Assembly: GCA_903903715.1 (NCBI GenBank)
Contig: CAIUZX010000414.1
Coordinates: 1-5,684, forward strand
DNA from: an uncultured Caulobacterales bacterium
Lineage (GTDB): Bacteria > Pseudomonadota > Alphaproteobacteria > Caulobacterales > Caulobacteraceae
Length of the DNA stretch: 5,684 nucleotides
Direction: 5' to 3'
Below, one piece after another: positions 1 to 5,194 of the stretch (position 1 is the first letter of the stretch; each line of letters begins with the position of its first letter). The notes under the pieces were generated by a model. It was not told the DNA's origin and searched no databases. It worked only from the letters and a program-made list of their open reading frames with translations. A program made the position numbers and the translations under genes.

Positions 1-1440
1 CACGACTGGCTGATCGCGCTGATGGAGGGGGTGGAGGACATCCCCGGCGCGGCGCTGGCGGAGGGCATCCGCTGGAACTGGGAGACCTTCCCCGAATATC
101 TCAACGCGCTCGAAGACACGCCCCGCGTGCTGGATGTGGCGACGCAGGTGCCGCACGGCGCCGTCCGCGCCTATGTGATGGGCGAGCGGGGGGCGCGGAA
201 CGAAGCGGCCAACGACGATGATATAGCGCAGATGGCGCGGCTGGTGCGCGAGGGCGTCGAGGCCGGGGCGCTGGGCTTTTCCACCTCCCGCACCGTGCTG
301 CACCTCTCCAAGGACGGGGAGCCGGTGCCCGGCACCTTCGCCAACGCCGCCGAGCTGATCGGCATCGGCCGGGCTCTCGCTGAAGCCGGTCACGGCGTGT
401 TCGAGATGGCCTCGGACATGACGCCGGCGACGGAAGAGTTCCGCTGGATGCAGGCCCTGTCGGCGGAGACCGGCGTGCCGGTGACCTTCGCCCTGCTGCA
501 GTCGCCCATCCACGCCGACAACTGGCGTGACCTCCTCGCCCTGACCGATCAGGCGCGGGAAGCGGGGGCGGATGTGACGGCCCAGATCGCCTGTCGGCCC
601 ACCGGCATGGTGCTGGGCTGGCAGAGCACGGTGCACCCCTTCATCGCCCACCCGACCTATCGCGCCATCGCCGACCTGCCGTTCGAGGCGCGTCTGGAGC
701 GGCTCAAGGATCCTGAGATCCGTTCGAAGCTGATCGCCGAATCACCTGCGGAAATGGGGCCTTTGGGCTACATCCTCACGCAAGGCTTTGACCGCATGTT
801 CCGGCTGGAGCAGCCGGGCGGCCTCGAATACGAGCCGGCGGCGGACGCCAGTGTGGCGGCGCAAGCCAAGGCGACGGACCGGTCGCCCGTCGAGATCGTG
901 TTCGACATGCTGATGGAGAAGGACGGGCGCGGCTATGTCTACCTGCCGCTGCTCAACTACGCGAACTTCAACTTCGATCACATCTACGAGATGATGAACC
1001 ATCCGGCGACGGTGCTCAGCCTGTCGGACGGCGGGGCGCACTGCGGCGTGATCTGCGATGCGAGCTTCCCGACCTACATGCTGACCCACTGGGTGCGCGA
1101 CCGCTCGCGCGGGCCGCGCCTTCCGCTGGAGCAGGTGATCCAGATGCAGACCCAACGCACGGCGCAACTCTACGGTCTGCGGGACCGGGGGGAGCTGAGG
1201 CCCGGCCTGCGCGCCGACATCAACCTGATCGACTTCGACGCCTTGAAGATCCTGCCGCCGGAGATGGTGTTCGACCTCCCCGCCGAGGGGCGTCGGATGA
1301 TCCAGCGCGCGGAAGGCTATCGCGCCACCATCGTCGCCGGAGAGGTCACCTTTGAAAACGGGGAGGCCACTGGCGCCGCCCCCGGACGTCTCATCCGCGG
1401 ACCTCAATCCGCACCCCATGCACAACTCGCCGCCGAGTAG
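1..1440 (+). CDS. N-acyl-D-amino-acid deacylase family amidohydrolase (5' end missing)
   Basis: This is the C-terminal ~479 residues of a metal-dependent amidohydrolase of the D-aminoacylase / N-acyl-D-amino-acid deacylase family, which cleaves N-acyl amides into a carboxylate and an amine. The reading frame is open from base 1 (HDWLIAL before the first Met at 22), so the true start and the N-terminal HxH metal motif lie outside the window; about 100 residues are probably missing. Numbering from base 1, visible family motifs are LMEGVEDIP near the start, GFSTSRT (residues 92-98) with H101 and GEPVPGT (106-112), CRPTG (198-202), and LSDGGAHCG (341-349), whose Asp343 fits the catalytic/metal Asp of the family. 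The tail DRGELRPGLRADINLID (395-411) is the typical return into the small beta domain. No signal peptide can be judged. The acyl-CoA synthetase gene starts 13 bp after the stop, suggesting one transcript. The family call is firm; the true substrate (N-acyl-D-amino acid or another amide) is unknown. Confidence 0.93.
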   Translation, partial: HDWLIALMEGVEDIPGAALAEGIRWNWETFPEYLNALEDTPRVLDVATQVPHGAVRAYVMGERGARNEAANDDDIAQMARLVREGVEAGALGFSTSRTVLHLSKDGEPVPGTFANAAELIGIGRALAEAGHGVFEMASDMTPATEEFRWMQALSAETGVPVTFALLQSPIHADNWRDLLALTDQAREAGADVTAQIACRPTGMVLGWQSTVHPFIAHPTYRAIADLPFEARLERLKDPEIRSKLIAESPAEMGPLGYILTQGFDRMFRLEQPGGLEYEPAADASVAAQAKATDRSPVEIVFDMLMEKDGRGYVYLPLLNYANFNFDHIYEMMNHPATVLSLSDGGAHCGVICDASFPTYMLTHWVRDRSRGPRLPLEQVIQMQTQRTAQLYGLRDRGELRPGLRADINLIDFDALKILPPEMVFDLPAEGRRMIQRAEGYRATIVAGEVTFENGEATGAAPGRLIRGPQSAPHAQLAAE

Positions 1441-1442
1441 GA
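1439..1442 (+). promoter_or_regulatory. weak ribosome binding site overlapping the upstream stop codon
   Basis: AGGA overlaps the TAG stop of the deacylase gene and lies 11 bases before the ATG at 1454. It is the only purine-rich Shine-Dalgarno-like motif near the possible starts of the acyl-CoA synthetase, and it supports choosing 1454. Overlap with the stop fits translational coupling, which is an inference. Confidence 0.45.
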
Positions 1443-1453
1443 CTGAAACGCCG

Positions 1454-3154
1454 ATGCATTACAGTGAACTGAAAGCCGCCTGGAACGAACTGACGGCGCC
1501 GGGCGCAGCCTTTGAAATTGTTGAGGTCGAGGTTGGCGGGCATAGCCTTCGCGCCTTCAAAAACGCCCCGCCCAGCGTGCGCGACCTGTGGCTGTCGACG
1601 GCGGCTTATGCTGAGCGGCCCTACCTGATCTATGACGGCGAGGCGATCACCTACGCCGAGGCGCACAAGGTCGTCGCTTCCACTGCGGCGTGGCTGTTTG
1701 CGCAAGGGGTGCGTCCCGGCGACCGGGTCGCCATCGCCATGCGCAACTTCCCTGAATGGCTGCTGGTCTACTGGGCGTGCGTCTCCTGCGGAATCGCCGC
1801 GGTCGGCATGAACGCCTGGTGGGTGCCGGAGGAGATGGCCTACGCCCTGAAGGACAGCCGTCCGAAGGTCGTCTTTGCCGATCAGGAGCGGCTCGACCGT
1901 ATCGCCGAATGCGACAGTTCGGCCCTCGGCGACGCGAAGATCGTCACCGTGCGCGCCACCGCAAAGCCGGGTCAGTTCGCCTGGGCCGAGGTCTCCGGTC
2001 ATGGCGGCGCCCTGCCGGAGGTGTCGCCCGATCCTGACTCCGACGCCTGCATCTTCTACACCTCCGGCACCACCGGATTTCCGAAGGGCGCGCAGCTGAC
2101 CCACCGGGGCTGTATCGCCAACCTCTTCAACATGATGTTCGCAGGGCAGGTGCAGACCCTGGCCACCCAGCGCGCGACGGGGATCGAGGTCGATCCCAAT
2201 GCGCCGCCGCTCGTGCCCATCGCCCTGTTGCCGACGCCGATGTTCCATGTGACCGCCAACAATTGCGGCGCCTACGCCACCACGGCGGCGGGGGGCGCGA
2301 TTGTGCTGATGTATCGCTGGGATCCGGGGGAGGCTCTGCGCCTGATCGAAACGCACAAGGTGACGGCGATGACGGGCGTTCCGGTCATGTCGCGCGAGCT
2401 GATCAGCCACCCTGACTTCGCGACGCGCGACACCTCAACGCTGATCTCGCTGGGCGGCGGCGGCGCGCAGCTGCAGCCGGATCTGGTGCACAAGATCGAC
2501 AATCAGGTCGCGACCGCCCGCCCGCAGACGGGCTATGGGATGACCGAGACCTGCGGCATCATCACCTCCATCAGCGGCGACTTCTTCGTGGACAAGCCGG
2601 ACAGCGCAGGCCCCGCCATGCCGACCTTCGAGGTGAAGGTGGTGGACGAAGCGGGGGAGGCCGTACCGGTCGGCCAGATCGGGGAGCTGTGGGTGAAGGG
2701 CTCCCCCGTGATCAAGGGCTACATCAACCGTCCCGAGGCGACGGCGGAGGCGATCACTGACGGCTGGCTGCACACCGGAGACGTGGCGCGGCTCGATGGG
2801 GATGGCTTCATCTACATCGTCGACCGCAAGAAGGACATGGTGCTACGGGGCGGGGAGAACATCTTCTGCGCCGAGGTCGAGACCTGCGTCCACCGGCTGC
2901 CGGAAATCGTCGAGTGCTGCGTGTTTGGCGTGCCGGACGACCGGCTGGGGGAAGAGGTGGGGCTGGCCATCCTCTTGCACCCGGGGAAGACCCTGTCGGC
3001 GGAAGCGGTGCGGGCGCACTGCGCGGCCAGCCTCGCCCGCCACAAGATCCCGCGCTACATCTGGTTCCTTGAGGAGGCCATTCCGAGGAACGCCAGCGGG
3101 AAATTCCTCAAGCGCGACCTGCGCACCAGCCTCGCGGTCGCCGAGGCCGTGTAG
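1454..3154 (+). CDS. acyl-CoA synthetase (AMP-binding, ANL superfamily)
   Basis: A complete 566-residue acid:CoA ligase that would activate a carboxylic acid with ATP to an acyl-adenylate and then an acyl-CoA in the cytoplasm. Numbered from the ATG at 1454, the ANL core motifs are all present: the phosphate-binding loop YTSGTTGFPKG (202-212), GYGMTET (360-366), the ATP-ribose aspartate in DGWLHTGD (436-443), the hinge IVDRKKDMVLRGGENI (455-470), and the adenylation lysine in NASGK (Lys550). Length matches the medium/long-chain FadD-like group. In-frame ATGs at 1352 and 1418 exist, but both would overlap the deacylase gene and add a low-complexity Pro/Ser-rich lead with no ribosome binding site. 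MHYSELKAAWNEL is a better N-terminus. The partner upstream is an N-acyl amide hydrolase, so this ligase may activate the acid that enzyme releases. Acid specificity (fatty, aromatic or other) cannot be deduced. There is no sign of damage or missing catalytic residues. Confidence 0.96.
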   Translation: MHYSELKAAWNELTAPGAAFEIVEVEVGGHSLRAFKNAPPSVRDLWLSTAAYAERPYLIYDGEAITYAEAHKVVASTAAWLFAQGVRPGDRVAIAMRNFPEWLLVYWACVSCGIAAVGMNAWWVPEEMAYALKDSRPKVVFADQERLDRIAECDSSALGDAKIVTVRATAKPGQFAWAEVSGHGGALPEVSPDPDSDACIFYTSGTTGFPKGAQLTHRGCIANLFNMMFAGQVQTLATQRATGIEVDPNAPPLVPIALLPTPMFHVTANNCGAYATTAAGGAIVLMYRWDPGEALRLIETHKVTAMTGVPVMSRELISHPDFATRDTSTLISLGGGGAQLQPDLVHKIDNQVATARPQTGYGMTETCGIITSISGDFFVDKPDSAGPAMPTFEVKVVDEAGEAVPVGQIGELWVKGSPVIKGYINRPEATAEAITDGWLHTGDVARLDGDGFIYIVDRKKDMVLRGGENIFCAEVETCVHRLPEIVECCVFGVPDDRLGEEVGLAILLHPGKTLSAEAVRAHCAASLARHKIPRYIWFLEEAIPRNASGKFLKRDLRTSLAVAEAV

Positions 3155-3165
3155 GGTTGTCAACC
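3155..3165. repeat. short perfect inverted repeat in the convergent gap
   Basis: GGTTG-T-CAACC lies immediately after the acyl-CoA synthetase stop and 4 bp from the stop of the opposing small gene. The arms are 5 bp with a single central base, too tight to fold as an RNA hairpin. If it means anything it is a DNA-binding palindrome; chance is quite possible. No intrinsic terminator with a T-run is seen in this 15-bp convergent gap. Confidence 0.25.
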
Positions 3166-3169
3166 AGCC

Positions 3170-3367
3170 TCAGTCGACAAACAGATTGGGCAGCAACGGC
3201 ACGGGACCGGGCGTGATCTCGAATTCGCGCCCGGACAGGTCATTGGCCGGCGGCGGTTCGACGTACGGATAGGTGGCCTGCGCGCCGAACGCCAGGAATT
3301 GCACGAAATCCATGTCCTGCTCGAAGGACAGGGTCTCGACTTGGCGCATCGCAAACGGGATCGGCAT
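3170..3367 (-). CDS. small acidic proline-rich protein of unknown function (65 aa)
   Basis: I do not recognise this protein. It is complete, from ATG at 3367 to TGA at 3170-3172, and is preceded by a clear Shine-Dalgarno GGAGA at 8-base spacing, which is the main reason to call it real. It has nine acidic residues, only two basic ones (Arg8, Arg47), ten prolines, and no Lys, His or Cys. The N-terminal half is likely amphipathic (FEQDMDFVQFLAFGAQ, residues 15-30). A Pro-rich stretch follows (YPYVEPPPAND, 33-43), and then a hydrophobic/proline tail (TPGPVPLLPNLFVD, 52-65). There is no signal peptide or membrane segment. Its stop is 15 bp from the stop of the convergent acyl-CoA synthetase gene, and it lies 185 bp downstream of the ~380-aa gene on the same strand. 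It could be a protein-binding adaptor or an ordinary small hypothetical protein. An alternative internal start is Met7. Confidence 0.6.
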   Translation of the reverse strand: MPIPFAMRQVETLSFEQDMDFVQFLAFGAQATYPYVEPPPANDLSGREFEITPGPVPLLPNLFVD

Positions 3368-3374
3368 GGCTCGT

Positions 3375-3379
3375 TCTCC
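3375..3379 (-). promoter_or_regulatory. ribosome binding site of the 65-aa gene
   Basis: On the - strand this reads GGAGA, with 7-8 bases before the ATG at 3367. It is the best Shine-Dalgarno match of any start visible in this window and fixes the start of the small gene. Confidence 0.65.
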
Positions 3380-3530
3380 GGACGTGTCCGCCGTGTTTGA
3401 GTGGCGGTCTGACCAGGTGAGGATTCGTTCCCAAACCTCTAAAACGGGCCTTACAGAAATCCCTAATGAGAAGAAAACCTTAAATCTTCGTCACAACCCA
3501 TTAGCTGGGCTGACGAATTCGCCGGGCATT

Positions 3531-3547
3531 GCGCCCGAATTGGGCGC
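3531..3547 (-). terminator. hairpin just after the ~380-aa gene (possible terminator)
   Basis: GCGCCC-GAATT-GGGCGC is a perfect 6-bp all-G/C stem with a 5-base loop (symmetric, so it can form on either strand's transcript). It begins 5 bases beyond the TGA of the ~380-aa gene on the - strand. The location suits a transcription end or mRNA 3' stabiliser, but no T-tract follows on the - strand, so it is not a standard intrinsic terminator. The neighbouring GCCGGGC (3521-3527) can compete for the same bases. Confidence 0.4.
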
Positions 3548-3552
3548 GTCGA

Positions 3553-4695
3553 TCAGGTAAACTCGAAGACCGGATCCTCGCGACGCACCTCCATCGGCGC
3601 GACGCATTCGCAGTACTCCTGCAGCATCAGCCAGAGCTCGTCCGACTTGATGGTCATGACGCGCTTGCCACTCGTGCGGAACTGCCAGGAGTGCAGGAGG
3701 TGGGACAAGATGCCCATCTTTTCGCCCAGCGCGATGAACTGATCCGGGGCCGACAGCAGGAATTCGCGGAATCCCTTGGCGCTGTGGCCTTCGCTCAAGT
3801 CCTTGAACGAGGTCTCGTAGAGGTTCACCGACGCCGCGGCGGAGTTGAACATGGCCACCATGTCGCGCCCGAGTTTGCGGCGCATGTCTTCCATCGCGTC
3901 GTAGGTTTCCGGGTCGTTCCGGCGTGGCGGCATGACCCGCCCAAGATCTGTGATCAGCCTGGGGATCAGCGGCTGAATGTTTTTCGCCATCCACTTGTAG
4001 TAGAGGAAGCCCTTCCAGGCGAACAGGCCGTCACGGAACTCCATGCGCGAGAGGCCGAGCACCAGTCGCAGGGGCTCGAGCTCCTCGTCGTAAGATGAGT
4101 TCAGGAGCTTGCGCACGAGCTTGATGATGGTTTCGTGGGTCGTGGCGCCGGCGAAGGCGTTGGCCACCAGGCGGGACACTTCCGAGAAGACGAAGGACTC
4201 CATCTTCGAGACGTCGATATTGCTCAGCATGAAATAGGCGTCTTGCGGGTAGATGCCCGCGCGGCCGAGCCACTCTCGAAGCAGGAAGGGATCGAAGGAG
4301 GGGACCTTGTCCAGCAGTTCCAGCACCGCGAAGTCCTGGCTGCTCTCGGTACGGTCCATGCCGAGGTCGGCAGACAGAATATCCATCCAGCCGTGCTGGC
4401 CGATATAGACGTACCGCGCACCGGCGTTGAGGTTCTCGACGTCGATCGGAAACAGGATCTTGGTGACGATACAGCCGAGATACTGGAACATGTAACGCTC
4501 ATCCATGCGGAGCGTATGTTTCACGATCAGCGACTTGTTCAGGTGCTTGTTGGCGAATATCGGCTTGAAGGATACGTCATCGATCTGCTGGTGCGCCTGA
4601 AAGACCTTCAGGGCATTGAACACACGCGACGTCGACGCTGAGCTGTACAGGCCAGCCAGGCTTCGGGTCGAGGTGTCTTCGCGATTTAGCGCCAT
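3553..4695 (-). CDS. protein of unknown function, ~380 aa, soluble and mostly helical
   Basis: I do not recognise the family. The frame is open from an upstream in-frame stop at 4765-4767. Candidate starts are GTG at 4704 (383 aa) and ATG at 4695 (380 aa, MALNREDTSTRS). I chose the ATG because of its stronger codon and a GGGTG a few bases before it. No signal peptide or transmembrane segment is visible. Numbered from the ATG, residues ~1-25 are Ser/Thr-rich and probably flexible. Residues ~45-115 mix strands and helices (FPIDVENLNAGARYVYIGQHGW, in part 82-103). Residues ~120-345 look largely alpha-helical, with amphipathic stretches such as FAVLELLDKVPSFDPFLL (122-139). Cysteines are few: Cys75, then Cys362 and Cys364 as CEC near the C-terminus. 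There is no nucleotide-binding loop or recognisable enzymatic motif. It stands alone on its strand behind an AT-rich upstream region, with the 65-aa gene 185 bp downstream. Base composition is visibly less GC-rich than the flanking enzymes, which may reflect transfer or a different selection regime. Coding status is strong from length and protein-like composition. Confidence 0.8.
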   Translation of the reverse strand: MALNREDTSTRSLAGLYSSASTSRVFNALKVFQAHQQIDDVSFKPIFANKHLNKSLIVKHTLRMDERYMFQYLGCIVTKILFPIDVENLNAGARYVYIGQHGWMDILSADLGMDRTESSQDFAVLELLDKVPSFDPFLLREWLGRAGIYPQDAYFMLSNIDVSKMESFVFSEVSRLVANAFAGATTHETIIKLVRKLLNSSYDEELEPLRLVLGLSRMEFRDGLFAWKGFLYYKWMAKNIQPLIPRLITDLGRVMPPRRNDPETYDAMEDMRRKLGRDMVAMFNSAAASVNLYETSFKDLSEGHSAKGFREFLLSAPDQFIALGEKMGILSHLLHSWQFRTSGKRVMTIKSDELWLMLQEYCECVAPMEVRREDPVFEFT

Positions 4696-4738
4696 CTTCT
4701 TCACCCATTGTCGCGTTGAGCAGAAATCACCATCCCGG

Positions 4739-4757
4739 GCGGCGTCCTCAACGCCGC
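4739..4757 (-). promoter_or_regulatory. hairpin in the presumed 5' leader of the ~380-aa gene
   Basis: GCGGCGT-CCTCA-ACGCCGC is a perfect 7-bp stem with a 5-base loop, located 44-62 bases before the ATG at 4695. On the - strand the loop reads TGAGG, a purine-rich sequence. It could be a leader structure affecting expression or mRNA stability; it could also be a remnant terminator. No partner sequence or T-tract was found. Confidence 0.3.
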
Positions 4758-4878
4758 GTGCTGGTCAGATCGCCAAACGAGTTCAAGCAACATAATCTCG
4801 ACAAATATCAACACGCTCGAACATTTGAGGTCAAGGTGGTTAAATATTAAGAAAATTAACGACTTTTAAGATGCAATA

Positions 4879-4907
4879 ACGATAAGTGAATAATCCAAAA
4901 TTGACAA
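4879..4907 (-). promoter_or_regulatory. candidate sigma70-type promoter for the ~380-aa gene
   Basis: On the - strand, TTGTCA (4907-4902) and TATCGT (4884-4879) are separated by exactly 17 bases, matching the -35 and -10 consensus at 5/6 and 4/6. The predicted transcript would start near 4872 and have a leader of roughly 175 bases holding the TTAA cluster and the hairpin at 4739-4757. AT-rich DNA yields such matches by chance, so this is a candidate only. Confidence 0.3.
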
Positions 4908-4929
4908 TCGATCTTAACAAGTGAATAAT
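4884..4929 (+). repeat. two direct copies of an 11-bp motif
   Basis: AAGTGAATAAT occurs at 4884-4894 and again at 4919-4929, 35 bp apart start to start. The pair brackets the overlapping -35-like elements at 4901-4907. Exact 11-bp repetition this close together suggests paired regulator binding sites, although the low-complexity AT-rich setting raises the odds of coincidence. Confidence 0.5.
4901..4929 (+). promoter_or_regulatory. candidate rightward sigma70-type promoter
   Basis: TTGACA (4901-4906, perfect -35 consensus) is followed after exactly 17 bases by AATAAT (4924-4929, 5/6 of the -10 consensus). It would fire rightward toward the 3' end of the aldehyde dehydrogenase gene, where no convincing + strand gene exists. 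The -35 overlaps that of the leftward candidate on the other strand. It may drive an untranslated or antisense RNA, or be a chance match. Confidence 0.3.
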
Positions 4930-4934
4930 ATTCA
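4922..4934. promoter_or_regulatory. 13-bp palindrome overlapping the rightward -10 element
   Basis: TGAATA-A-TATTCA is a perfect 6-bp inverted repeat around one central base. It contains the -10-like AATAAT and most of the second copy of the 11-bp direct repeat. This is the geometry of an operator for a dimeric regulator. The first direct-repeat copy (4884-4894) supplies only one half-site. Confidence 0.35.
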
Positions 4935-5194
4935 TAAAGCTACTGTTTACAACTCAAAAATGAACTGATTATACGATTTTACATAGCATTGTCATGTGAA
5001 AATGCGTCTTTGTATTGTAAATGTTCGAGATAAGAGAGTGGGCGGTTCTTTCCGAGAAATTTGAGGTTCTGGTAAGGTTCGCGCCGAACAGGCTTGACGG
5101 CCGTTCACAATTGGGGTCTCGCAAACTGCTCAAATTGGGTGCAATCATGCCCTTATGGGCTGCAAAATATGGCGTGGAGACTGCAGCTTTTCCG

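Larger units (their letters stand above)
4768..5194. other. AT-rich intergenic region without a supported gene
   Basis: This stretch separates the ~380-aa gene (transcribed leftward) from the 3' end of the aldehyde dehydrogenase gene. By hand count, bases 4801-5040 hold 72 G+C of 240 (about 30%), far below the GC-rich enzyme genes on either side. Stops are frequent in all frames to about 5020. From 5021 a 76-codon frame is open on the + strand, but it lacks a ribosome binding site and runs antisense into the dehydrogenase gene. Contents that can be pointed to: promoter-like elements facing both ways around 4879-4929, an 11-bp direct repeat, a 13-bp palindrome, a cluster of TTAA motifs (4840-4869), and a short GCCC-TTAT-GGGC stem at 5149-5160. 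The region most likely carries the regulatory sequence of the ~380-aa gene; why it is so long is unexplained. Confidence 0.6.

Noticed and set aside
1352..1453. N-terminal extension of the acyl-CoA synthetase from ATG 1352 or 1418
   Set aside because: It overlaps the deacylase gene, has no ribosome binding site, and adds a Pro/Ser-rich lead unlike ANL ligases; the ATG at 1454 gives the expected N-terminus.
742..2410. Long open frames on the - strand opposite the deacylase and acyl-CoA synthetase genes (742-1425 and 1391-2410)
   Set aside because: Their translations are rich in Arg, His, Val and Gly with no motifs, typical of antisense frames of GC-rich genes; the + strand products are unmistakable enzymes.
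3470..3490. GAAGA...TCTTC inverted repeat between the two unknown genes
   Set aside because: A 5-bp A/T-containing stem with a 10-base loop is expected by chance in this less GC-rich gap.
3273..3560. 95-codon + strand frame across the 65-aa gene and the following gap
   Set aside because: It is antisense to the better supported 65-aa gene, lacks a ribosome binding site, and reads into the 3' end of the ~380-aa gene.
3529..4641. + strand frames opposite the ~380-aa gene (3529-4098, 4135-4641)
   Set aside because: Composition is low in normal hydrophobic-core patterning and rich in His/Arg/Val; they mirror the - strand gene, whose product looks like a normal protein.
5149..5160. GCCC-TTAT-GGGC as the gabD terminator
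   Set aside because: A 4-bp stem without a following T-run on the - strand is too weak to call.
5116..5181. GTCTC at 5116-5120 and GAGAC at 5177-5181 as inverted repeat ends of a mobile element or RNA
   Set aside because: Only 5 bp match, flanks do not extend the pairing, and no target duplication or element gene lies between them.
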